This document shows, piece by piece, positions 17,100-25,663 of a stretch of 64,000 bases of DNA. Below the pieces are notes generated by a model. The model was given only the letters and a program-made list of their open reading frames with translations, ran no database searches and was not told the DNA's origin. The DNA comes from Streptomyces sp. F001 (GTDB lineage Bacteria; Actinomycetota; Actinomycetes; Streptomycetales; Streptomycetaceae). A program made the position numbers and the translations under genes. Within the stretch, counting starts at the first letter, position 1; each line of letters begins with the position of its first letter. Location: the NCBI RefSeq assembly GCF_004187715.1, contig NZ_QZWF01000004.1, positions 124,001 through 188,000 of the forward strand, in the 5' to 3' direction.

Positions 17100-18315
17100 A
17101 GCCACCCACGGTAGCCCCTGCGGGAACGGCACCCGCGCGGGTGAGCAGGTCGGCGAGCCGGTCGGTGACCACTTCCGGGTGCTCCAGCATCACCAGGTGC
17201 CCGGCGTCCGGCACGAGCACCAGCTCGGCCTCCGGCAGCAGATCGGCTATGGCCTCGCTGTGCTCGCTCGGCGTGACGAGGTCCTTGACCCCGGCCAGGA
17301 CGAGCACCGGCAGGTCCTGGAAGAGGACGAGCGCCTCCGTCTTGTCGTGGTCGGTGAACGCCGGGTAGAACTCGGCGACCACGTCGATCGGCGTGCCCTC
17401 GATCATCCGCTCCGCGAACCGGGCGACCGCCGGGTCGACGTCCCGGGAGGCGAAGGAGTAGCGCTTGATGATCCCGGCGAACAGATCGGCGGTGGCCCGC
17501 CGCCCCTTCTCCACCAGCTCGGCCTGCTGCCCGAGCGCCCTCAGCACCCCGGGGAGCACCCGCCGCACCGCGTTGACGCCCGCGACGGGCAGCCCGAAGT
17601 TGACCTCGCCGAGCCGCCCCGACGACGTACCGACGAGCGCCACGGCGACGACCCGCTCACGGATCAGCTCCGGAAACCGGTCGGCCAGGGCCATCACCGT
17701 CATCCCGCCCATGGAGTGCCCGACCAGCACGATCGGCCCCTCGGGCACGGCCGCGTCGAGGACGGCCTTCAGGTCGCTGCCGAGCTGGTCGATGCTGACC
17801 GGCACGCCGTCCTGCACCTGCCCCGCCCCCCGACCCGACCGGCCGTGGCTGCGCTGGTCCCAGTGGACGGTCCGTACGACACCGCGGAGCGCGGCCCGCT
17901 GGAAGTGCCAGGAGTCCTGGCTGAGGCAGTAGCCGTGGCTGAAGACGACGGTGACGGGCGCGGGCGCCTTGCGGCCGAAGAGACGACGGCGGCGCGGCGC
18001 CACTCCCGCCTCGGCCTCGACCTCGTCGACCTCGTAGTACAGCTCGGTGCCGTCCTCGGCGTAGGCCCGGCCGGGCGTGCCGCGCAGGGCGCCGTACGGC
18101 CCCGCCGAGTCGAGGGCGAGCCGCGCCTTCTTCCGCATGCCGCGGCCGACGGTCATCCGTTCTATCGCGACGCCGGCCGCCGCGCCCGCGGCGATGACTC
18201 CTATGGCGGCGCCCGCTATGCCGGTGACCTTGCGCCAGTTGCCGGCCGCCCCCGTTGCGGAGGCGACGGCCGCCGCGGCGGCGCTCGCTACGCCCTCCGC
18301 ACTGCTCTCGCTCAC
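17071..18315 (-). CDS. Alpha/beta hydrolase
   Basis: A 414-residue alpha/beta-hydrolase-fold protein. GTG 18315 follows a GAGGAG ribosome site and gives an Ala-rich N-terminus with a glycine/alanine hydrophobic stretch (about residues 27-45) that is probably a membrane anchor or signal. The core has the oxyanion HGYCLSQDSW, the nucleophile elbow GHSMGGMT (Ser in the G-x-S-x-G), and a late GVKDLVTPSEHSE with the acid and PDAGHLVMLEHPE with the catalytic His. The triad is complete, so it is an active esterase, lipase or similar. The substrate is not evident. It lies between alr and tsaE and may be in the same transcript. Confidence 0.9.
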   Translation of the reverse strand: MSESSAEGVASAAAAAVASATGAAGNWRKVTGIAGAAIGVIAAGAAAGVAIERMTVGRGMRKKARLALDSAGPYGALRGTPGRAYAEDGTELYYEVDEVEAEAGVAPRRRRLFGRKAPAPVTVVFSHGYCLSQDSWHFQRAALRGVVRTVHWDQRSHGRSGRGAGQVQDGVPVSIDQLGSDLKAVLDAAVPEGPIVLVGHSMGGMTVMALADRFPELIRERVVAVALVGTSSGRLGEVNFGLPVAGVNAVRRVLPGVLRALGQQAELVEKGRRATADLFAGIIKRYSFASRDVDPAVARFAERMIEGTPIDVVAEFYPAFTDHDKTEALVLFQDLPVLVLAGVKDLVTPSEHSEAIADLLPEAELVLVPDAGHLVMLEHPEVVTDRLADLLTRAGAVPAGATVGGYGSTTAQPG

Positions 18316-18407
18316 GTACCGCTCCTCTTCGCCGGGCTGGTGGGTCGGGTGGTTCCGGTGCCGGTCACACACGATGCCGATGTACTGCTGCGGGACCTCT
18401 GGGCGGG

Positions 18408-19576
18408 TTACCCGTCCTGCTCCCCGTTCACATAGACGCGGGGAACACGTGTTCCGATGCGCGTGACGATTTCGTACGCGATGGTCCCCGCGGCCTGCGC
18501 CCAGTCCTCGGCGATGGGCTCCCCGCGGTCGCCGGGCCCGAACAGTACGGCTTCCGCCCCCGGCCCGGGCACATCGCCCCCCAGGTCGACGACGAACTGG
18601 TCCATCGCGATCCGCCCCGCGACGGTCCGCCACTTGCCGCCGATCAGCACCGGCCCGGTCCCCGAGGCGTTGCCCGATGCCGTACCCTACCGACGGACAG
18701 GCCGAGAGTGTCTCCCGGGGTGGTGTACCGATGCCCGTAGCTGACCCCGTGTCCCCCGGGCACTTGCTTGACCAGCGCCAGCGAGGCCGACAGCGTCATC
18801 ACGGGGCGCAGCCCGAAGTCGGCCGGGGTGCCGATCTCGGGGCTGGGCGAGATGCCGTACAACGCGATCCCGGTCCGTACGAGGTCGAAGTGGGCCTCGG
18901 GAAGCGTGAGCGTGGCCGGCGAGTTCGCGATGTGCCGCACCTCGGGCCGCAGGCCCGCCCTCTCGGCGTACGCCACCATCTCCCGGAACCGACCGAGCTG
19001 GAGGGCGATGGACGGATGCCCGGGCTCGTCGGCGCAGGCGAAGTGCGACCACAGGCCGGTGACCCGGACGAGCCCCTCGGCCTCCGCCCTGACCGCCTGC
19101 CCGACGAGCTCGGCCCAGTCCTCGCCCGGCTGACAGCCGCCCCGCCCGAGCCCGGTGTCGGCCTTGAGCTGCACCCGCGCCGGCCGGCCGGCCCCGCGCG
19201 CCGCCTCGGTGACCTCCCGCAGGGCCCACATCCCGCTGACGGAGACGTCGAGACCGGCCTCGATCGCCTCCCGCCAGGGCCCGCCGGGCGTCCACAGCCA
19301 GCACATGATCCTGACGTCCGCCGGCAGCCCGTCCGCCGCGCGCAGCGCCAGCGCCTCCTCGGGCGTGGCCGTACCCAGCCAGGTCGCCCCCGCGTCCACC
19401 GCCGCGCGGGCGCACTGCAGCGCCCCGTGGCCATACGCCTCGGACTTCACCACGGCCATCAGAGCCGCACCGGGCGCCTGCGCACGCAGGGTACGCACAT
19501 TGGCCCGAAGGGCCCCCAGATCGATCTCGGCCCGGGCACGCAACGGGGCGCTGGGCAGGTGTGCAGTCGTACTCAT
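18408..19576 (-). pseudogene. alr: Alanine racemase, frameshifted
   Basis: PLP-dependent alanine racemase, which makes D-alanine for peptidoglycan, in two frames. ATG 19576 opens the barrel domain with the PLP lysine K44 (MAVVKSEAYGHG) and runs to VSYGHRYTTPGDTLGLSVG, which includes the catalytic tyrosine. The expected YADG next to it is damaged at 18680-18700: roughly four bases are missing and the frame changes. The C-terminal domain continues in the other frame (LIGGKWRTVAGRIAMDQFVVDLG...YVNGEQDG) to 18408. Since D-alanine synthesis is essential, a real null would need a second racemase; a sequence error is the simpler reading. Confidence 0.88.
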
Positions 19577-19620
19577 CGCGCTTAGTGTCTCAGAGCGGTC
19601 GGACATCCCTTCGACACCGT

Positions 19621-19700
19621 GCTAGCGCAGCTGCGGGCAGTCGCGCCGCACGCAGCTGCGGGCAATCGTGCCGCTGGGGCGGCACGGGTGGGCGCTGGGG
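19621..19700. repeat. Streptomyces-type dispersed intergenic repeat (GCAGCTGCGGGCA family)
   Basis: The motif GCAGCTGCGGGCA occurs twice (about 19626 and 19651) and is followed by CCGCTGGGGCGGCACGGGTG. This is a familiar intergenic repeat type in Streptomyces. It lies between the alr start and the end of nnr, in about 250 bases otherwise without a gene. Confidence 0.55.
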
Positions 19701-19829
19701 TCCCCCTCTGGGGAGCACCCCGCAAGCGCCGGGTTGCGCACCCACCCGCCGCCCACTGTCCCGGCGGTCACCCACTCAGTCGCCGGGTGACGCACCCCAC
19801 CCACCGCCAGCCGCCCCCACTCACCCACA

Positions 19830-21234
19830 CACATCCCGCCAAGCCCCCCAATCGCCCCCGCCACATCATGCGCCCCCACCGCGCCCCATCCGCCGCATAC
19901 CGTCCGGCCAGCCCATGCAGATACGCCGCCACACTCCCCGCATCCACCGCAGAAAGCCCCGCCGCCAACAGCGACCCGGCAAGCCCGGACAGCACATCCC
20001 CGCTCCCCGCCGTAGCGAGCCACGGCGTCCCCGTCGGATTCACCCGTACGGGCCCACCCCCACCCCGGCAACCAACGTCGTCGACCCCTTCAACAGCACG
20101 GTCGCCCCGTACCGCCCCCCAACTCCCGCACCGCGCAAGCCGAGCCCCTCGACCTCCTCCCGCGCAACCCCAGCAACGCCGCCGCCTCCCCGGCATGCGG
20201 AGTCATCAAAGTCGGCGCACCACGCCCCCGTACCGCCCCGGCGTCGGCCAGCCGCAGCCCGTCCGCATCCACCAGCACCGGCACATCGGCCGCCAGCACC
20301 TCCGCCACCGTCCCCGCGTCGTCCCCGGCCCCCGGCCCGACGACCCACGCCTGCACCGCCCCGCCCGCCAGGCCCCTGAGCGGACACGAGCGTCTCCGGG
20401 AACCGCGCGATCACCGCATCCCCGGCCGGCCCCACATACCGCACGGCCCGCCCACCCCGCAGGGCCCCGGCGACGGCGAGCACCGCGGCGCCCGGATACC
20501 GCGCCGATCCGGCGGCGATCCCCACAACGCCCCGCCTGTACTTGTCGCTCTCCGCCCGCGGCGTCGGCAGCAACGCCGCCACATCCGCGTGCTGCAACGC
20601 CTCCAACTCGGCCTCGGCAGGAAGCTCCAGCCCGATGTCGACGAGCCGCACCGACCCGGCGTACTCCCGCGCCGGATCCACCAGCAGCCCCGGCTTGTGC
20701 GTCCCGAACGTCACCGTGAGATCGGCCCGTACGGCCGCCCCCCGTACCTCCCGGTGTCGACATCGACCCGCTCGGCAGGTCCACGGCAACCACGGGGGCC
20801 CGCCCCGCGCCGCCGCCTCCGCCAGCGGCACCGCCTCCGCCCGCAGCCCGCCCTTGCCCCGATCCCGACGATCCCGTCCACGACGAGGTCGGCCCGCCCG
20901 ATCAACTCCTCGGCGCCACCGACCCCCGCGACGACACCCCCGCCCGCTGCAACGCCCCGAGCCCACCCGCATGGGCCCGCTCGGGCGACAGCAGCACGGC
21001 CGTCACCCCCGCACCACGCCGGGCCAGCCGCGCCCCGGCATACAGCGCGTCACCCCCGTTGTCCCCACTGCCGACCAGCAGCACGACCCGGCTGCCGTAC
21101 ACGCGCCCCAGCAGGTCCGCGCAGGCAGCGGCGAGCCCGGCGGCCGCCCGCTGCATCAACGCCCCCTCCGGAAGCCGCGCCATCAAGTCCCGTTCAGCCG
21201 CCCTGACCGTCTCCACGCTGTACGCAGTCCGCAT
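19830..21234 (-). pseudogene. nnr: Bifunctional NAD(P)H-hydrate epimerase / ADP-dependent dehydratase, multiply frameshifted
   Basis: The metabolite-repair enzyme that restores damaged (hydrated) NAD(P)H. ATG 21234 opens the epimerase domain (MRTAYSVETVRAAERDLM, VGSGDNGGDALYAGARLA). The rest is spread over all three frames: VVDGIVGIG, VVAVDLPSG, then the dehydratase with VTFGTHKPGLLVDP, VVGPGAGDD, DADGLRLAD, LMTPHAGE, and TAGSGDVLSGLAGSLLAAG, ending near AHDVAGAIG at about 19840. At least five shifts are needed. Those at about 20847 and 20775 each fit a G run one or two bases too short. The protein would be complete if these were repaired. The exact stop cannot be placed. Confidence 0.8.
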
Positions 21235-21364
21235 ACGCCCGAGTCTCCCCCACATCACCAACCTCGTCGCACCCGTTGACGCTTGGCCACCGCGTTGCCA
21301 AACTCACCGGCCCCACAGGATGAATCGATTCAATCGAACGGTTCGACGAGAGGACCCAACCCCC

Positions 21365-22527
21365 ATGGGACGCAGAGCCGCACTTCTCGCCGCCACCGGC
21401 GCGGTCGCCCTCCTCACCACCGCAGGCACGCTCACCGCCCCCGCCCGGCCACCGCCGCTCCCTCCCGGGCAGCCGCCGCCTGCGGCGAGGGCTCGTACCA
21501 GGCGGAGGCCGTGCAGAGCGGCAGCACCTGGACCGCCCGGCGCGGCGGCAGCGTTGTCCACACGGGCACCGACATGCGGGCAGCGGTCCAGGCGGCCGTG
21601 GGCAGCCTGACCGCGGGTCGCACTTCCAAGGAGCGCGTGGTCGTACGCGGCTCAGGCTCGATGTCCGCCGGATCCCGCATCTCCCTCCCCAGCTACACCG
21701 TCCTCGACGTCTGCGGCACGATCAACGTCACCGGCACGGGCTCCGGCGACCAGGCGCCGGTCTACTCCCGCGGCACCCGGGACGTGGAGGTCCAGCACCT
21801 CAACGTCACCGGCAGCCCGCTGTACGGCGTCTTCCTGCGCAACGTCCAGAACGTGATCCTCGGTCAGATCGACATGCGCCTGTCGGCCGGCCTCGGCATC
21901 CGCATCGACAACCGAGGCGACACCAGCCAGTGGACCCGCAATGTCCGCATCGACAACGTCTACGTCTCCGGCGCGAGCAGCCACGCGGTCGAGACGTACG
22001 GCGTGGACGGCATCACCATCGGCACGGTCACCGCCCGCAACGTGGGCGAATCGGGACTGTTGCTGAACCAGACGATCAACGCCACGGTGACCAAGGTCGA
22101 CGCGGACGGCGCGGGCACCGGCACGGGGTACGCCGCATTCCGCATGGCCAACCGCAACGGCCGGGTGGGCAGCGGCTATCCCACCAACATCCGCGTGGGC
22201 GAAGTGATCGCCCGAGGCGGCGGACGCGGCGTCTTCTGCGTCTCGGAGAGCGGCGGAGCGGTCATCGACCGGGTGAACATCTCCAACACCGGCAACAACT
22301 CGATCCTGATCGAGAACTGCTACAACGTGAACATCGCCGCTCAGAGCGGCACGGTCACGGGCGGCGGCGAGATCCGCCTCGCGGCCCGCACGGAGTTCCC
22401 GAACAACTCCGACATCACCATCCAGAACCTGACGGTGACCAACTCCGCGAGCCGCGAAAGCCCCTGCGGAACGAACACCACGTTCCGCAATAACACGCTG
22501 GTGAACAGCACCCAGTCGATCTGCTGA
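21365..22527 (+). pseudogene. Secreted right-handed beta-helix repeat protein, frameshift after signal peptide
   Basis: A secreted parallel beta-helix (pectate-lyase-like fold) protein. ATG 21365 (MGRRAALLAATGAVALLTTA) encodes the signal peptide in one frame; near 21440-21465, in a C-rich stretch, the frame must change to join ACGEGSYQAEAVQSGSTW and the rest to 22527. The mature part has successive rungs such as DVEVQHLNVTGSPLYGVFLRNVQNVILGQIDM, here shown only by its core LYGVFLRNVQNV, NVRIDNVYVSGASSHAVET and DITIQNLTVTNS. Such folds bind or cleave polysaccharides such as pectin; no catalytic Asp/Arg set can be named with confidence. It is likely functional if the shift is an error. Confidence 0.75.
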
Positions 22528-22557
22528 CGGACGCCCGAGGAGCGGCCTCGGCGAGGC

Positions 22558-22929
22558 TCACCCCTCCGCGATGACGACCGCCGAGGCCACTCCCGCGTCA
22601 TGGCTGAGCGACACGTGCCAGGACCGTACGCCGAGTTCGGCGGCCCGCGCCGCCACGGTCCCCTTCACCCGCAGCCGAGGCTGCCCACTGTCCACGACGT
22701 AGACCTCGGCGTCGGTCCAGTGCAGTCCGGGAGGCGCACCGAGCGCCTTGGCGAGCGCCTCCTTGGCGGCGAACCGCACAGCGAGCGAGGCAACACCCCG
22801 CCGTTCCCCGCTGGGCAGCAGCAACTCGCTCTCCACGAACAGCCGTTGAACCAGTCCGGGCGTACGCTCCAGCGACGCCGCAAACCGATCGATCTCGGCC
22901 ACGTCGATACCGACCCCGATGATGCTCAT
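22558..22929 (-). CDS. acpS: Holo-[acyl-carrier-protein] synthase
   Basis: A 123-residue AcpS-type phosphopantetheinyl transferase, which activates the acyl carrier protein of fatty acid synthesis, and often polyketide ACPs, by moving 4'-phosphopantetheine from CoA. ATG 22929 gives the standard MSIIGVGIDVAEIDRF with the Mg2+-binding D9, and the second signature RFAAKEALAKALG with the metal/catalytic Glu is intact. Length is normal for the trimeric AcpS group. It ends convergently with the beta-helix gene and is the last core gene before the repeat island. Confidence 0.95.
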   Translation of the reverse strand: MSIIGVGIDVAEIDRFAASLERTPGLVQRLFVESELLLPSGERRGVASLAVRFAAKEALAKALGAPPGLHWTDAEVYVVDSGQPRLRVKGTVAARAAELGVRSWHVSLSHDAGVASAVVIAEG

Positions 22930-23023
22930 GGCGGGCACTCTACGGGGGTACGGCACCGATGCCGCTTGGTTACGGCGGCTGAGCTGGGCGTCTCGGGCCG
23001 ACCTTGCTACCCGGCGTTTTCAG

Positions 23024-23181
23024 GTGACTGTCGGGGCCGCTCGCTTCTTGGCCAGTGTCGTGCTTCCACGGCCCGCGTCAAGGGCGCTTCGCGTCGCCTG
23101 ACGGCGATCGGCCTTCGGCCGACCCTTGACCCGGTCCGTTCCAGCACGGGGAAGAAGCGAGCGAGCGGCCCGGAAAGGCGG
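23024..23181 (+). repeat. Left 158-bp outer inverted repeat arm
   Basis: Nearly identical to the reverse complement of 24417-24574 (about three mismatches: one near the outer end, two near CACGGG). The arm is itself partly palindromic: GTCAAGGG pairs with CCCTTGAC and GATCGGCCTTCGGCCGA forms a tight hairpin. Confidence 0.85.
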
Positions 23182-23279
23182 GTGCCCCAGGTCGGCTGAC
23201 CATGCGGGTGGGCTGGGTGGCCGGCCGGGGTTGGGAGCGCATCAGCGCCTCACATGCACGCCGGGCAGCTGGGCGGCTT

Positions 23280-23425
23280 GCGGCCGGCGGGCGGTGGGGC
23301 GCGGCAGCGGGATGGCGGCACACCGGCCAGGCTCAGCAGCTAGCGGCCGGCGGGCGGTGGGGGCGCGGCAGCGGGATGGCGGCACGCCGGCCAGGCTGGG
23401 CGGCTTGCGGCCGGCGGGGCCGCGT
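23280..23425 (+). repeat. Tandem repeat, 63-64 bp period, about 2.3 copies
   Basis: Units start at 23280, 23343 and 23407 with GCGGCCGGCGGGCGGTGGGG and continue CGCGGCAGCGGGATGGCGGC. The third copy is cut off after about 12 bases. There are no unique spacers, so this is not a CRISPR. Confidence 0.75.
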
Positions 23426-23494
23426 CCGGGGTCTCTGACTGGTAAGCCTGGCGGACTGGCCTGCGGCCCAGGGGGCCACGGTGTACGGTCCGGA

Positions 23495-23527
23495 GAATGT
23501 GACACTTTCGCGGAAAATGTCACATTC
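23495..23527. repeat. Small perfect inverted repeat
   Basis: GAATGTGACA (23495-23504) and TGTCACATTC (23518-23527) around a 13-base loop. It is AT-rich compared with the surrounding sequence, so an operator or a hairpin. Confidence 0.65.
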
Positions 23528-23821
23528 CCACGGCTGACTACCCGGCCGCAGCGGATTCGCCACCAGCGTCAGTCCGCGCCGGGGGCCGCGCGAAGACCCG
23601 GCCCCAACCTCCCGCCGGGTGGCTGGGCGGACGCGGCAGTCCGTCCGGGCACGCCGGCTCGGCTCAGCGGCAAGAAGCCCGGTGGGTGGTGACGGCCACA
23701 TCAGCAGAGTGGGGGCACGCCGGGTGGGCTCAGCGGCTTGCGGGTGGCGGCGGTTGCGTCGTCCGGCGTCTGTGACTGGCAATCCGGCCCCCGGGGCTCC
23801 GATGCCGGGCGCTGGCTCAGC

Positions 23822-23898
23822 AATTGGCCGATTTGGCTCACCCAGCGGGAGAGAAAGCCCAGGTGGGACTGCCTACCAGTGAGCCAAATCGGCCAATT
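23822..23898. repeat. Perfect 20-bp inverted repeat with 37-base loop
   Basis: AATTGGCCGATTTGGCTCAC (23822-23841) and GTGAGCCAAATCGGCCAATT (23879-23898). Strikingly AT-rich for this DNA. It lies near the centre of the 1.55-kb composite palindrome. Confidence 0.85.
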
Positions 23899-24416
23899 AC
23901 CTCTTGGGTGCGGCCCGTGAGGCTGGTGTGACATCCGTGACTTGCCCGGGCCACCGGCGAGTCCGCGCCCCGTCCTTCTCCCGCCTCCCGTCGGGGGAAA
24001 GCCGCCAAGCCGACCCGGCCTGCGCCGACCACCTGGCGCACCCCAACCACCCACCGCCCGCAGGCCGCTGAGCCCGCCGGCATGCCCCACGCCGCCGACG
24101 CGACCGCCACCACACGCCCACCGATCGCCGCCAAGCCCACCCGGCGTCCCGCCACCCCAGCCACCCACTCGCCGCTCGCCGCTCGCCGCTCGCCGCCAAG
24201 CCCACCCGGCGTGCATGCGAGACGCGACGCGCCCACCGCACCCCCACCCACCCGCAAGCCGCCAAACCGACCCGGCGTCCCCCACCCCGCCGCCGCGACC
24301 CCCACCACAAGCCCACCGCTCGCCGCCAAGCCACCCGGCGTGCATGCGAGGCGCGACCGCGCCCGCCAACCCCGGCCCGCTCCGCAGCCGACGGCGGTGG
24401 CCGCCCGCCTCGGCCA

Positions 24417-24574
24417 CCGCCTTTCCGGGCCGCTCGCTCGCTTCTCACCCGTGCTGGAACGGACCGGGTCAAGGGTCGGCCGAAGGCCGATCGCCGTCAG
24501 GCGACGCGAAGCGCCCTTGACGCGGGCCGTGGAAGCACGACACTGGCCAAGAAGCGGGCGGCCCCGACAGTCAC
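24417..24574 (-). repeat. Right 158-bp outer inverted repeat arm
   Basis: Reverse-complement partner of 23024-23181 at equal length. No target-site duplication can be seen outside the two arms. Confidence 0.85.
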
Positions 24575-24608
24575 ACCGCCGCCAACGGCTGGGCAACAGA
24601 CCCGTGGA

Positions 24609-25043
24609 TCAGTCCAAGCCGGGCTTCTCCTGTGGAACGTCCGGGTCGTCGGCGAACAGATCCTCCGCCCGCTTGACCGTGCGGGAACGCTCCAGCCAGG
24701 CGTCCATGCGGTCGAGATCGGTGCAGGTGGTGATGCGCTCGCGCGCACTGTCCGGTACGGGGATGCCACGCACCTCCAGCACGGCCAAAGTCCCCTTTGC
24801 CTTCCCGTTCGCCAGGCCGACGGCGTAACCGGAGGCCCACTGCTCGGCGTATCCCGGTGGCCACTTCTCGATCTTCCCCCGCAGATACGCGATCTCCTCA
24901 GGAGACAGACCCTCCCGCTTGATGATCTGCTTGAACCTTCTGTGGAGTTCGGCCATGGCTTTCTCGGGTGGGAGCCCTATGGCGATGGCTGCCACCAGTG
25001 ATGTGGTCATCCCCGAGATCTCCTCGTGCAGTTCCGGGTTCAC
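24609..25043 (-). CDS. Hypothetical protein of the accessory regulator cassette
   Basis: A 144-residue protein. GTG 25043 overlaps the stop of the ATPase gene by four bases, so the two are coupled. The second half (YAEQWASGYAVGLANGKAKG, then VLEVRGIPV ... ITTCTDLDRMDAWLER) resembles the C-terminal tail of many actinobacterial Rpn-type or transposase-like proteins: Y-x3-G-x3-G-x-A-x-G, RGI, and a CTDLxxxxxWxxR helix. The N-terminal nuclease part of such proteins is not present. The function is unknown; a partner or regulator of the ATPase is one possibility. Confidence 0.65.
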   Translation of the reverse strand: MNPELHEEISGMTTSLVAAIAIGLPPEKAMAELHRRFKQIIKREGLSPEEIAYLRGKIEKWPPGYAEQWASGYAVGLANGKAKGTLAVLEVRGIPVPDSARERITTCTDLDRMDAWLERSRTVKRAEDLFADDPDVPQEKPGLD

Positions 25044-25444
25044 GCCGCGGCCACCTCGCACCACACGTACTTGCCCCGGTTGCCCTCTCTGGCCAGCGGT
25101 TGCCAGCCCCATACGTCGGCACAGGCCCGGACGAGCGCCAGCCCGCGCCCCTCCTCCAGGTCGGCAGCTTGGTCGAACCGCGGAGGCTCAGGCGACCTCG
25201 GATCTGCGTCCCACGCCCCGATCCGCAGCACCCCTGCCGACCAGCGCACACGCAGGGCAGCGGGCCCCTTGGTGTGGCGTACGGCGTTGGAGACGAGCTC
25301 GGTCGCGAGGAGTTCGGCGACGTCCACGAGGCGGATCAGGCCGTGCATGGTGAGGATTAGCCGGAGGGTGCGGCGGCTGACGGTGACCGCACGCAGGTCG
25401 TTCGGGATATAGAGGGAGTACTCCCAGGACTCGTTTTCGGGCAT
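25040..25444 (-). CDS. ATP-binding protein, anti-sigma-factor-like histidine kinase fold
   Basis: A 134-residue GHKL ATPase domain (HATPase_c_2) as in RsbW/SpoIIAB-type anti-sigma factors. ATG 25444 follows CAGGAG. The N-box LLATELVSNAVRHT, the G1-like GAWDADPRSPEPP and the EEGRGLALVRACADVWG segment are visible. In streptomycetes such proteins are numerous and often sit beside XRE/DUF397 pairs, where they bind or phosphorylate a sigma factor or regulator. It is divergent from the XRE gene, sharing a control region with the palindrome TTACATGTAA. Confidence 0.85.
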   Translation of the reverse strand: MPENESWEYSLYIPNDLRAVTVSRRTLRLILTMHGLIRLVDVAELLATELVSNAVRHTKGPAALRVRWSAGVLRIGAWDADPRSPEPPRFDQAADLEEGRGLALVRACADVWGWQPLAREGNRGKYVWCEVAAA

Positions 25445-25578
25445 GCGTGAACTCCTGCTGGGTGAAGGGGAGTCAGGGATAGGGCGGCGATGGGGAGCGG
25501 TGTCATTGCCGCATCCGTCATGGCAGGACGGAGCGGTGCACTTCCGCAGCGTGTACGTCGCATCACCGACGGTAGGGA

Positions 25579-25588
25579 TTACATGTAA
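25579..25588. promoter_or_regulatory. Palindrome TTACATGTAA between divergent regulator genes
   Basis: A perfect 10-bp palindrome at the centre of the 219-base divergent region. The longer block GATTAC...GTAATC (about 25577-25614) adds outer symmetry. It is the likely operator shared by the ATPase and XRE genes, possibly for the XRE protein itself. Confidence 0.5.
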
Positions 25589-25663
25589 CGCAAGGCAAGC
25601 CGATCGCGTAATCTGACCCCGAACGAGCCGCACTGACGGGCACGTTGAACCAAGGAGCAGTGG

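Larger units (their letters stand above)
22930..24608. other. Gene-free composite inverted-repeat island
   Basis: About 1.7 kb without a credible gene on either strand: the open frames are Pro/Arg/Gly-rich readings of repeats and none has a ribosome site plus a protein-like composition. It is organised as an imperfect giant palindrome. Outer arms of 158 bp (23024-23181, 24417-24574) enclose 1235 bp. The left half carries a motif close to GCACGCCGGGTGGGCTTGGC in forward orientation (about five times, 23250-23750); the right half carries it in reverse (about six times, 24000-24350). A perfect 20-bp hairpin lies near the middle. It separates acpS from the accessory regulator cassette. Confidence 0.75.

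Noticed and set aside
23280..23425. CRISPR-like array
   Set aside because: The 63-64 bp units are contiguous with no unique spacers and no cas genes.
22930..24608. Several frames of 60-250 codons in the repeat island
   Set aside because: They are translations of repeats (Arg/Pro/Gly/Ala), appear on both strands because of the inverted arms, and lack start signals.
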